A model generated the notes under the pieces. The model ran no database searches. It saw only the letters and a program-made list of their open reading frames with translations, and had not been told where the DNA came from. Shown piece by piece: positions 1-6,210 of a stretch of 16,299 nt of DNA (positions are counted from its first letter, which is position 1; each line of letters begins with the position of its first letter). The stretch lies in the NCBI GenBank assembly GCA_018883305.1, contig VEQI01000032.1:1-16299 (forward strand). Direction: 5' to 3'. The translations under genes were made by a program, and so were the position numbers. The stretch is from Limnohabitans sp. (GTDB lineage: Bacteria; Pseudomonadota; Gammaproteobacteria; Burkholderiales; Burkholderiaceae_C).

Positions 1-203
1 GGCTTGGGCAAGCTGCACTCACCCTGGCTCAAGCGGTTGAGCAAGGGGCGATTGAATACATCCCCTTCCCCGACGCCTTGCGTGGCAAATACCAATGCTT
101 CACCCAGGCCGACCTCAGCGCGCTTCGCGCGGTGGGCTGTGACCATGTCTTTGCCGATGTCACCACGGGCGTGACTCGCTACATGCACGCACTGGACGTG
201 TAA
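1..203 (+). CDS. hldD: ADP-L-glycero-D-manno-heptose-6-epimerase, C-terminal part
   Basis: Partial: only the last 66 codons are in the window, read in the frame beginning at base 3 and ending with TAA at 201-203. The tail contains IEYIPFPDALRGKYQCFTQA and ends TTGVTRYMHALDV, which I recognise as the conserved C-terminus of HldD/RfaD. This NAD(P)-dependent SDR-type epimerase converts ADP-D-glycero-D-manno-heptose to the L-glycero form for the inner core of lipopolysaccharide, acting in the cytoplasm. The catalytic Ser/Tyr/Lys and the Rossmann motif lie upstream of the window and cannot be checked. The next gene starts 64 nt downstream on the same strand, with a hairpin between, so co-transcription is possible but not shown. 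Confidence 0.9.
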   Translation, partial: LGQAALTLAQAVEQGAIEYIPFPDALRGKYQCFTQADLSALRAVGCDHVFADVTTGVTRYMHALDV

Positions 204-215
204 GCGCCACTCACC

Positions 216-239
216 CCACCACTGCCACATTGGCGGTGG
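216..239 (+). terminator. Weak imperfect hairpin after hldD
   Basis: CCACC (216-220) and GCCA (224-227) pair with TGGC (231-234) and GGTGG (235-239), with a 3-nt bulge and a CAT loop. No T-run follows, so it is not a classical intrinsic terminator. It may mark the hldD mRNA end or stabilise it. Confidence 0.25.
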
Positions 240-241
240 AA

Positions 242-266
242 TCAGAACTTTGCACAGGAGTTCTGA
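242..266 (+). promoter_or_regulatory. Hairpin overlapping the ribosome binding site of the HhH gene
   Basis: TCAGAACT (242-249) is the exact reverse complement of AGTTCTGA (259-266), with a 9-nt loop (250-258). The AGGAG ribosome binding site at 256-260 lies partly in the loop and partly in the 3' arm, and the arm ends 1 nt before the ATG at 268. In RNA this would hide the ribosome binding site, suggesting translational control. The repeat is seen directly; the regulatory role is inferred. Confidence 0.4.
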
Positions 267-267
267 C

Positions 268-633
268 ATGCCCGCTTGGGGACGCCCCCGCCTTTCAACG
301 ACGCCGCGCATCCCGACATGGCGCTCATGGCTATTGGCCTGCGGGCTGTGTTTGTGTGCCGCACCTGCCCAGGCGCTGGATCTCAACCAGGCCACCGAGG
401 CCGAACTGGACAACCTGGCCGGCTTTGGACCCGCATTCACCGCCCGGGTCATGCAGGCCCGTGCCGAGCGTCCCTTTGAAAGTTGGTCCGATTTCACGCG
501 CCGGGTCAAAGGCGTTCGCGAGGCCACGGCCACACGGCTGAGCCGTCAGGGCGCCCGCATCCAGCAAGAGGCCTACCCACCGACCTTGTCGCTCAGCCCA
601 GACCCCCCCGGATCGTCCATCAGGCGTCCATGA
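268..633 (+). CDS. ComEA-like exported helix-hairpin-helix protein
   Basis: Protein of 121 aa. I chose ATG 268 because AGGAG (256-260) lies 7 nt upstream; an in-frame TTG at 250 has no such site. Residues about 20-36 (WLLACGLCLCAAPAQA) form a signal peptide or membrane anchor, so the rest is probably periplasmic. The mature part begins LDLNQATEAELDNLAGFGP (about 38-56), the hallmark of ComEA-type helix-hairpin-helix domains, followed by a second hairpin around RVKGVREATATRL (79-91). The family binds double-stranded DNA without sequence specificity, and ComEA pulls transforming DNA into the periplasm. The last ~22 residues are Pro/Ser-rich and probably unstructured. A competence role is inferred from the domain only; no other com gene is in the window. 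Confidence 0.75.
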   Translation: MPAWGRPRLSTTPRIPTWRSWLLACGLCLCAAPAQALDLNQATEAELDNLAGFGPAFTARVMQARAERPFESWSDFTRRVKGVREATATRLSRQGARIQQEAYPPTLSLSPDPPGSSIRRP

Positions 634-660
634 AAGGGCCATCGTGGGCTGGCAGGGCGC

Positions 661-666
661 TATAGT
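661..666 (+). promoter_or_regulatory. Possible -10 box for the TRAP operon
   Basis: TATAGT at 661-666 matches the -10 consensus at five of six positions and sits 75 nt before dctP. No convincing -35 box lies 16-18 nt upstream, so this would be a weak or activator-dependent promoter. Confidence 0.25.
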
Positions 667-695
667 TGCGTCTTGGCTGATGCCAGACCCTTCCT

Positions 696-713
696 CACCC
701 GCCTTAACGGGTG
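696..713 (+). other. Small hairpin in the dctP leader
   Basis: CACCCG (696-701) pairs exactly with CGGGTG (708-713) around a 6-nt loop, CCTTAA. No T-run follows. It could end upstream transcription or shape the dctP 5' leader. Confidence 0.2.
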
Positions 714-741
714 CCCTCGCCCTCTGACCGGAGTTCCTTGC

Positions 742-1743
742 ATGAAACGTCGTCACCTTGCCCTTGGCCTGTCCGCCCTGAGCCTGAGCCTGTCCAGCGT
801 CTACGCACAGACCAAGTGGGACCTGCCCGCCGCCTACGCCGCCACCAACTTCCACTCGGAAAACCTGGTGCAGTTTGCCAACGACGTGGACAAGGCCACC
901 GCCGGCAAGCTTAAGATCACCGTGCATGCCAATGCTTCCTTGTTTAAGGCCAATGAAATCAAGCGTGCCGTGCAAGGCGGTCAAGCCCAGATCGGTGAAA
1001 TCCTGCTGGTCAACTTCGAGAATGAGAACCCCATCTACGGTGCCGACGGTGTGCCCTTCCTGGCCACGTCCTACGCCGAGTCGCGCCGTCTGTATGACGC
1101 CCAAAAACCGGTGCTGGACAAACTGCTGGGCAACCAGGGCATGAAGCTGCTGTTTGCCGTGGCCTGGCCGGCTCAGGGCATCTACACCAAGAAAGAGGTG
1201 AACTCGGTGGCTGACCTGCGCGGCATCAAATGGCGCGCCTACAGCCCGGCCACGGCCAAGATTGCCGAACTGATTGGCGCGCAGCCGGTCACCATTCAGG
1301 CCGCCGAACTCAGCCAGGCGCTGGCCACCGGCGTGGTGGAAAGCTACATGAGCTCTGGTTCCACCGGCTATGACACCAAGACCTATGAAAGCCTGAAGTA
1401 CTTCTACGACACCCAGGCTTGGCTGCCCAAGAATGCGGTCATTGTGAACAAGAAGGCCTACGACGCACTGGACCCTGCCACCCAGGCCGCCTTGAACAAA
1501 GCCGCCGCCGAGGCCGAAACCCGCGGATGGAAGGTCAGCGAGGAGAAGGATTTGTTCTACAAGAAAGCGCTCACCGAAAAAGGCATGAAGATCATCACGC
1601 CTTCACCCAAGCTCATGGCCGACATGAAGCAGGTGGGCACCATCATGCTGGCTGACTGGCAGAAAAAGGCTGGCGCCGATGGTGAAGCCATCATCACGGC
1701 CTTCAACAAATCCGCACCAGCTGCCGCCAAGGCCAAGAAGTAA
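742..1743 (+). CDS. dctP: TRAP transporter substrate-binding protein, DctP family
   Basis: 333-aa precursor. ATG 742 is preferred: GGAG at 730-733 lies 8 nt upstream and translation begins MKRRHLALGLSALSLSLSSV, a clear Sec signal peptide, probably cleaved after YAQ or nearby. An in-frame start at 673 would put 23 non-signal residues in front. TRAP binding proteins capture an organic acid in the periplasm and hand it to the QM permease. Arg165, in RGIKWRAYSP, is in the place of the conserved arginine that binds the ligand carboxylate in this family. The C-terminus is Ala/Lys-rich. It overlaps dctQ by one base (TAATG), so the three genes are clearly an operon. The ligand cannot be read from the sequence; a monocarboxylate, dicarboxylate or aromatic acid are all possible. 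Confidence 0.9.
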   Translation: MKRRHLALGLSALSLSLSSVYAQTKWDLPAAYAATNFHSENLVQFANDVDKATAGKLKITVHANASLFKANEIKRAVQGGQAQIGEILLVNFENENPIYGADGVPFLATSYAESRRLYDAQKPVLDKLLGNQGMKLLFAVAWPAQGIYTKKEVNSVADLRGIKWRAYSPATAKIAELIGAQPVTIQAAELSQALATGVVESYMSSGSTGYDTKTYESLKYFYDTQAWLPKNAVIVNKKAYDALDPATQAALNKAAAEAETRGWKVSEEKDLFYKKALTEKGMKIITPSPKLMADMKQVGTIMLADWQKKAGADGEAIITAFNKSAPAAAKAKK

Positions 1744-2276
1744 TGCGGCGCTGGCTTGACCGACTTTTTCTCGCGGCAGGCGCCATCGGTGCTTGCTTCA
1801 TCGTGCTGATTTGCGCGCTCATGATCGCGCAAAGCGTGATGCGGGAGTTCGGTCTGCGCACAGGCGCCATCAATGATGTGGTGGCCTGGTTCTGTGCCGC
1901 GGCAGCTTTTTTCAGCATGGCCCACGCCTTCAAGCATGGCGACTTTGTGCGCGTCACCTTGATGCTGGAGGCGGCGCCTGCGGGCCTGCGCCGCGCGCTG
2001 GAAATCACCTCGCTGTTGATTGGCACCGTGGCAGTGAGCTATCTGGCCTGGTGGGCCTGCTTGTTCACCTATGAAAGCTGGGAGTTCAATGACATCGCCC
2101 AGGGGCTGCTGCCCCTGCCGATGTGGATTCCACAGCTCAGCTTTGCTTTTGGCTCGGTGTTGCTCTGGCTGGCCCTGGTGGATGAACTGGTCCTGGTGTT
2201 GCGCGGTGGCGTGCCTTCTTATGTGCGTGCCGTGGAAGAGCGTCACGCACGCGGCGACTTCTCCTCCGATCTGTAA
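1743..2276 (+). CDS. dctQ: TRAP transporter small permease, DctQ family
   Basis: 177-aa inner-membrane protein. It starts at ATG 1743, sharing its A with the TAA of dctP, so translation is probably coupled. Four hydrophobic segments are visible, at about residues 8-32, 43-60, 80-105 and 118-147, the four-helix layout of DctQ. A conserved-looking amphipathic stretch around HAFKHGDFVRVTLMLEA lies between helices 2 and 3. The small subunit braces the large DctM subunit of this Na+- or H+-driven importer and does not use ATP. Its length is normal for the family. The gene lies between dctP and dctM, which settles the identity better than sequence alone, since DctQ proteins diverge quickly. Confidence 0.88.
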   Translation: MRRWLDRLFLAAGAIGACFIVLICALMIAQSVMREFGLRTGAINDVVAWFCAAAAFFSMAHAFKHGDFVRVTLMLEAAPAGLRRALEITSLLIGTVAVSYLAWWACLFTYESWEFNDIAQGLLPLPMWIPQLSFAFGSVLLWLALVDELVLVLRGGVPSYVRAVEERHARGDFSSDL

Positions 2277-2285
2277 AAGGCAGTC

Positions 2286-3596
2286 ATGGACATTTTGCTG
2301 GTAGGCGGCCTGTTGCTGCTGGTCATGATGGTGCTGCTCTCAGGCGGCGTGTGGATTGCCATGACCCTGGCCATCTGCGGCTGGGTGGGGCAAGCTTTTT
2401 TCACCAACACACAGCCTGGCAAAAACCTGTTCTCGGCCTTCTGGGAAAGCAATGCCAGTTGGGAGCTGGCCGCGCTGCCCCTGTTCATCTGGATGGGCGA
2501 AATTTTGTTTCGCACGCGCCTGAGCGAGGAAATGTTTGAAGGTTTGCGTCCGTGGTTGAACCGTGTCCCCGGCCGCTTGATGCACACCACCATCCTGGGC
2601 TGCGGCATCTTTGGGTCGGTGTCCGGTTCATCGGCGGCCACCTGTGCCACCATCAGCAAGGTGGCCTTGCCCGAATTGCTGCGCCGAGGCTACAACGAGA
2701 AACTGGCGCTGGGTTCTCTGGCCACCGCGGGCACCCTGGGCATTCTCATCCCACCGTCCATCACCATGGTGGTGTATGCCGTGGCGGCCGATGCGTCCAT
2801 CATCCGGATATTCCTGGCGGGCTTTCTGCCCGGCCTGTTGCTGATGTTGCTCTTCAGCGGCTACATCATGTGGTGGAGCGTGCGCCACCCCGACCAAGTT
2901 CCTGCTGCGGACCCGCCCTCCAGCCTGATGCAAAAAATTCGGCAATCGGGCAGCTTGATTCCCTGCGGAGCGCTCATCGTCTTCATCTGCTGGGTGTTGA
3001 TCACCGGCTATGCCACTGCCACGGAATGCGCGGCCTATGGCGTGGTGGGTTCCTTGGCCTTGGCGGCCTGGAGCCGCAGTCTGACTTGGGACAACTTCTG
3101 TGAAGGCTTGATGGGTACCGCCCGCACCAGTTGCATGATCATGTTCATTCTGGCGGGCGCAGCATTCCTCACCAAGACCATGGCCTTCACCGGCATTCCA
3201 CGTGAGCTGGCCGAATGGGTCAGCGCCATGCAGCTCTCCCCCTTGATGCTGATCGCCATGCTGACCGTGATTTACCTGATCCTGGGCACGGCACTGGACG
3301 GCATCAGCATGATTGTGCTCACCAGCGCAGTGGTGCTGCCCATGATCCAAAAGGCCGGCTTCGATCTGATCTGGTTTGGCATTTTCATTGTGCTGTTGGT
3401 GGAAATTGCCGAAGTCACCCCGCCCGTGGGCTTCAACCTGTTCGTGTTGCAAAACATGACCGGCAAAGACAGCAGCGTGATTGCCCGTGCAGCATTGCCC
3501 TTCTTTGGTTGCCTGGTGGTGTGCATTGCACTCATCACCGTGTTTCCTGCCATCGTCACCTATCTGCCCGATCTGGTGATGGGCGTGGACAAGTAA
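2286..3596 (+). CDS. dctM: TRAP transporter large permease, DctM family
   Basis: 436 aa, typical family length, with roughly a dozen hydrophobic helices throughout. ATG 2286 follows AAAGG (2276-2280) by 5 nt, 9 nt after dctQ stops. Family landmarks seen: SGSSAAT at residues 113-119, GILIPPSI at 152-159, a GTALDGISMIVLTSAVVLPM stretch near 337-356, and EVTPPVGFNLFVLQ near 375-388. These are the paired re-entrant-loop regions of the DctM/IT superfamily that form the substrate and Na+ sites. The protein is the transport channel of the secondary importer that receives substrate from DctP. It is followed after only 2 nt by crcB, an unusual operon partner. Confidence 0.93.
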   Translation: MDILLVGGLLLLVMMVLLSGGVWIAMTLAICGWVGQAFFTNTQPGKNLFSAFWESNASWELAALPLFIWMGEILFRTRLSEEMFEGLRPWLNRVPGRLMHTTILGCGIFGSVSGSSAATCATISKVALPELLRRGYNEKLALGSLATAGTLGILIPPSITMVVYAVAADASIIRIFLAGFLPGLLLMLLFSGYIMWWSVRHPDQVPAADPPSSLMQKIRQSGSLIPCGALIVFICWVLITGYATATECAAYGVVGSLALAAWSRSLTWDNFCEGLMGTARTSCMIMFILAGAAFLTKTMAFTGIPRELAEWVSAMQLSPLMLIAMLTVIYLILGTALDGISMIVLTSAVVLPMIQKAGFDLIWFGIFIVLLVEIAEVTPPVGFNLFVLQNMTGKDSSVIARAALPFFGCLVVCIALITVFPAIVTYLPDLVMGVDK

Positions 3597-3598
3597 GC

Positions 3599-3979
3599 AT
3601 GAGCGCCGTGCTGGCCATCTGTGTGGGCGCCTGTCTGGGCGCGCTGGCGCGCTGGCAGTTGGGCTTGTGGCTCAACACCGGTGGTGTGCTGCCCTGGGGA
3701 ACACTGGCCGCCAATTTGATGGGGGGTTATGCCATTGGTGTGTGCGTGGGCGTGTTTGAGGCGATGCCCCAACTGGACCCGGTCTGGCGTCTGGCCCTGA
3801 TCACGGGCTTTCTGGGAGCGCTCACCACCTTCTCGTCCTTCAGTGCCGAAGTGGTGGGCATGTTGCAAGCATCGCGTTACGCCCTGGCGCTGATGACGGC
3901 CGTGCTGCACCTGGCCGGATCGTTGCTGCTGACAGTGCTGGGCATGAAAACCGTCTCGATGTTCTGGCCTGGCGCCTGA
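3599..3979 (+). CDS. crcB: Fluoride channel CrcB/FluC
   Basis: 126 aa with four hydrophobic helices, the normal size for Fluc channels, which work as antiparallel dimers and export F- from the cytoplasm. Start is ATG 3599, 2 nt after the dctM stop (TAAGCATG), suggesting coupled translation. Seen motifs: GALARW (14-19), GTLAANLMGG with Asn39 (34-43), and GFLGALTTFSSFS (70-82), which contains the pore phenylalanines Phe78 and Phe81 and the TT/G segment of the central Na+ site. Nothing looks degenerate. I see no room for a separate promoter or a fluoride (crcB) riboswitch directly in front of it, so expression would follow the TRAP operon. It faces xdhC tail to tail. Confidence 0.92.
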   Translation: MSAVLAICVGACLGALARWQLGLWLNTGGVLPWGTLAANLMGGYAIGVCVGVFEAMPQLDPVWRLALITGFLGALTTFSSFSAEVVGMLQASRYALALMTAVLHLAGSLLLTVLGMKTVSMFWPGA

Positions 3980-3996
3980 GCACCACCGCGCTCAGG
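3975..3996. terminator. Hairpin across the convergent crcB/xdhC stop codons
   Basis: CCTGAGC (3975-3981) pairs exactly with GCTCAGG (3990-3996) around an 8-nt loop. The left arm contains the crcB stop (3977-3979) and the right arm contains the xdhC stop (3992-3994). It works on both strands, but no T-run follows on either, so at best it is a non-classical bidirectional terminator. Confidence 0.4.
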
Positions 3997-5026
3997 GCTT
4001 GACCGCGCAGACCATCACGCCAGGGTCATTGGGCGCAATCTCTTGTTGATCCTTCGCGGTGCCCACCTCCAGGTCACGTGGCAAGGGCACACGGTTTTTC
4101 ACCGCCAGAATTTCGGCCATCACGCTCACCGCAATTTCCGAGGGCATCTTGCTGCCAATGTAAATGCCGATGGGACCGCGCAGACGGGCCAGCGAATCTT
4201 CGGTGTGACCGAAGTGCTCGATCATGCGGGCATGACGGGCGCGGTTGTTGCGGCGTGAGCCAATGGCGCCTACATAAAAGGCTTCTGACTGCAAGGCCTC
4301 CAGCAAGGCCAGATCATCCAGCTTGGGATCATGGGTGAGCGCCACCACGCAGCTGCGGGCATCCGGGCGGAACGATTGCACCACGTCGTCAGGCATCTCG
4401 CGGGTGATGGTCACGCCAGACACGCTCCAGGCGCCGCTGTACTCTTCACGCGGGTCGCAAACGGTGACGGCAAAGCCGCAAAACAGCGCCATGGTGGCCA
4501 GGTATTCACTCAGCTGGCCGGCGCCGATGATCAGCATGCGGAACTCGGGGCCAAAGGTGTTGGACAGCTGCTGATCCGTCATGCGCAAGGGTTGAGGCGC
4601 GGAGACGGTTCGCAATTCAACATGGCCATCGGCCAAGGACACCAGCCGCTCCTGCAACTCCCCACGCTCCAGCGTGCGAACCAGCGTGTCCAGCAAAGCG
4701 GGATCAGGGTCGAACTCCAGCAACAGTTCCAGCGTGCCACCACAAGGCAGGCCAAAACGATGGGCCTCATCCGCTGAAACACCGTACCTGACTTGCTTGG
4801 GCGGGCCGCTGGGGATGTTCTGGGCATATTGGGCAATCATGTCGTCCTCAATGCAGCCGCCAGACACCGAACCCACCACCGCACCGCCTTGTGCCATGGC
4901 CATGATGGACCCCACCGGACGAGGGGAGGAACCCCAGGTGCGGGTGACCGTGACCAACACCGCGCGACGACCCGCCTGGCGCCAGTCACGCAAGCTGCGC
5001 AGTACCATCAGGTCCAAGTTTTCCAT
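3992..5026 (-). CDS. xdhC: XdhC family molybdenum cofactor maturation protein
   Basis: 344 aa from the ATG at 5026 (MENLDLMVLR), which I believe is the usual N-terminus of Burkholderiales homologues. An in-frame ATG at 5041 and a TTG at 5056 are alternatives; the purine-rich GGGGGTGGG before 5026 fits either ATG. Residues about 12-80 form the XdhC/CoxI domain with GSVSGGCIEDD at 52-62; residues about 163-300 form the Rossmann-like XdhC_C domain, with IIGAGQLSEYLA near 166-177 and AIGSRRN near 244-250. The family binds sulfurated molybdenum cofactor and delivers it to xanthine dehydrogenase-type hydroxylases. No xdhA/xdhB or CO-dehydrogenase-like gene lies in the window, so its client is unknown. 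Confidence 0.88.
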   Translation of the reverse strand: MENLDLMVLRSLRDWRQAGRRAVLVTVTRTWGSSPRPVGSIMAMAQGGAVVGSVSGGCIEDDMIAQYAQNIPSGPPKQVRYGVSADEAHRFGLPCGGTLELLLEFDPDPALLDTLVRTLERGELQERLVSLADGHVELRTVSAPQPLRMTDQQLSNTFGPEFRMLIIGAGQLSEYLATMALFCGFAVTVCDPREEYSGAWSVSGVTITREMPDDVVQSFRPDARSCVVALTHDPKLDDLALLEALQSEAFYVGAIGSRRNNRARHARMIEHFGHTEDSLARLRGPIGIYIGSKMPSEIAVSVMAEILAVKNRVPLPRDLEVGTAKDQQEIAPNDPGVMVCAVKP

Positions 5027-5093
5027 GCTACCCACCCCCATCCATTTGTGAAACAATCATAGAAGATATCCCCGCCTGGAGCTGTCACCTGTC
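5027..5093. promoter_or_regulatory. Divergent promoter region between xdhC and the SAPE-like gene
   Basis: Both genes must be read from this 67-bp gap. On the minus strand TATGAT (5062-5057) is a good -10 box for xdhC, but its -35 is poor. TTGT-GAA-ACAA (5046-5056) is a small dyad that could bind a regulator. Individual elements are uncertain. Confidence 0.35.
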
Positions 5094-5462
5094 ATGAAGC
5101 GCCTACTCGTTCTGTTGGTTCTGCTGCACCCCCTGGCTTGGGCCGAATGGACTCAGGTGGACGAAACCGACCGTACCGTCATTTATGTGGACCCGGACCG
5201 GGTGCAAAAAAACGCCCAGTTCCCCACCGTCTGGCAGCTGTCCGATTACCGCCAACCCAATCAGCGCGGCGTGCGCTCCAGTCAGAATCTGATCGAATTT
5301 GACTGCAAGGGTAAAAAGCGGAGAACCCTGGTCTTTGTCTCCCATTCAGAGAACATGGGCGAAGGCAAGGTCATCTTCAAAAGCCTCAAACCCGGGCAAT
5401 GGCACCCGGTGCCCCACGACTCCGTGGCCGAGCAAATCCTGGGTATGGCCTGCGAACATTGA
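5094..5462 (+). CDS. Exported protein with surface-adhesin protein E-like domain
   Basis: 122 aa. Residues 1-17 (MKRLLVLLVLLHPLAWA) are a clear signal peptide, so the mature protein of about 105 aa is periplasmic or surface-exposed. The body fits the small SAPE-like domain common as hypothetical proteins in Betaproteobacteria: EWTQVDETDRTVIYVDPDR at the start, VWQLSDYRQPN in the middle, NLIEFDC with Cys71, and VAEQILGMACEH with Cys120 at the end. The two cysteines probably form a disulfide. The name comes from a Haemophilus adhesin, but homologues of this kind have no demonstrated adhesion role, so function is unknown. It is a single gene, divergent from xdhC and convergent with the ABC operon. 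Confidence 0.7.
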   Translation: MKRLLVLLVLLHPLAWAEWTQVDETDRTVIYVDPDRVQKNAQFPTVWQLSDYRQPNQRGVRSSQNLIEFDCKGKKRRTLVFVSHSENMGEGKVIFKSLKPGQWHPVPHDSVAEQILGMACEH

Positions 5463-5474
5463 CCCTGGGCGTCT

Positions 5475-5505
5475 GCCCTGCGCTGTCGCGGGCTTGGCGC
5501 TTTTT
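5475..5505 (+). terminator. Probable terminator of the SAPE-like gene
   Basis: GCCC (5475-5478), bulged T, GCG (5480-5482) pair with CGC (5487-5489), GGGC (5490-5493) around a CTGT loop. Five T's follow at 5501-5505, about 8 nt after the stem, which is farther than ideal. Confidence 0.4.
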
Positions 5506-5511
5506 CCACGC

Positions 5512-6210
5512 TCACGCCATTCGGCCATCCACCACACGAATGACACGGTCGCAGCGGGCAGCCAGCGCAGCGTTGTGTGTCACGAACAATACCGCCATGG
5601 CCTGCTCACGGTTGATGCGTCGCAAGAGTTCAAACACCGCATCTGCACTGTGTGAATCCAGGTTGCCCGTGGGTTCGTCCGCCAGCAACAAACGGGGACC
5701 CATGACCAGCGCACGCGCCAGCGCCACCCGTTGCTGCTGACCGCCTGACAAGTGCACCGCTTGTCGGTGTTCATACGCTGAAAGCTCCACCCGATCCAGC
5801 AACTCATGTGCGCGTGCATGCATCTCGGGCGTGGGCAGTCCATGCGCGGCATACATCGGCATCAGCACATTCTCCAGCGCGGTGAAGGCCCCCAGCAGGT
5901 GGTGATACTGAAACACAAACCCGATCGTGTCACCCCGCAACCGCGTCAGCGCGCGGTCATTCAATCCCGTGGTTTGCTCACCAGCAATGGACAATTCACC
6001 ACGCGTGGGTCGATCCAGCAAACCCACCAGATGCAAGAGTGTGCTCTTGCCCGAGCCGGAAGGCCCCATGATGGCGCAGAACTCACCCGCCTGCAGCGTC
6101 AAGTCCACGTCGTGCAGCACCTGGACTTCATTGGGCAAGCCGACCTGGAACGACTTGCAGATGCCGCGTAACACCAGAACAGGTGGAATGGGGGGTGTGA
6201 GTTCAACCAC
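5512..6210 (-). CDS. ABC transporter ATP-binding protein, LolD/MacB/DevA type
   Basis: 232 aa with a full set of ABC motifs: Walker A GPSGSGKST (49-57), Q-loop Gln101, signature LSGGQ (154-158), Walker B LLLADEP with Glu179, and switch His212. The sequence type (LHDVDLTLQAGEFCAIMGPS, LADEPTGNLDS) is that of the LolD/MacB ATPases, which drive mechanotransmission permeases and not flux through the membrane. It starts with GTG at 6210, overlapping the permease stop by 8 nt; GGAGG lies 6 nt upstream within the permease gene. As the last gene of the HlyD-permease-ATPase operon it should form the cytoplasmic dimer powering that complex. True LolD is less likely because the neighbours include a HlyD adaptor instead of LolC/LolE pairs. 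Confidence 0.9.
   Translation of the reverse strand: MVELTPPIPPVLVLRGICKSFQVGLPNEVQVLHDVDLTLQAGEFCAIMGPSGSGKSTLLHLVGLLDRPTRGELSIAGEQTTGLNDRALTRLRGDTIGFVFQYHHLLGAFTALENVLMPMYAAHGLPTPEMHARAHELLDRVELSAYEHRQAVHLSGGQQQRVALARALVMGPRLLLADEPTGNLDSHSADAVFELLRRINREQAMAVLFVTHNAALAARCDRVIRVVDGRMA

Noticed and set aside
650..670. Sigma-54 promoter (TGGC...TTGC) before dctP
   Set aside because: The GG and GC elements are 15 nt apart; a sigma-54 promoter needs 10.
331..1104. Minus-strand 257-aa open frame opposite the HhH and dctP genes
   Set aside because: It covers two well-supported plus-strand genes and their gap, is Gly-rich with no recognisable domain, and looks like a high-GC shadow frame.
2628..3452. 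Minus-strand 274-aa open frame opposite dctM
   Set aside because: Composition is dominated by His, Gln and Gly, typical of the antisense of hydrophobic membrane-protein codons; dctM is unambiguous.
3580..3605. Fluoride (crcB) riboswitch in front of crcB
   Set aside because: Only 2 nt separate dctM and crcB, and nothing in the dctM end resembles the riboswitch, so there is no room for one.
5046..5056. FNR/Anr-type site in the TTGT-GAA-ACAA dyad
   Set aside because: The FNR consensus is TTGAT-N4-ATCAA; the half-sites and the spacing do not match.
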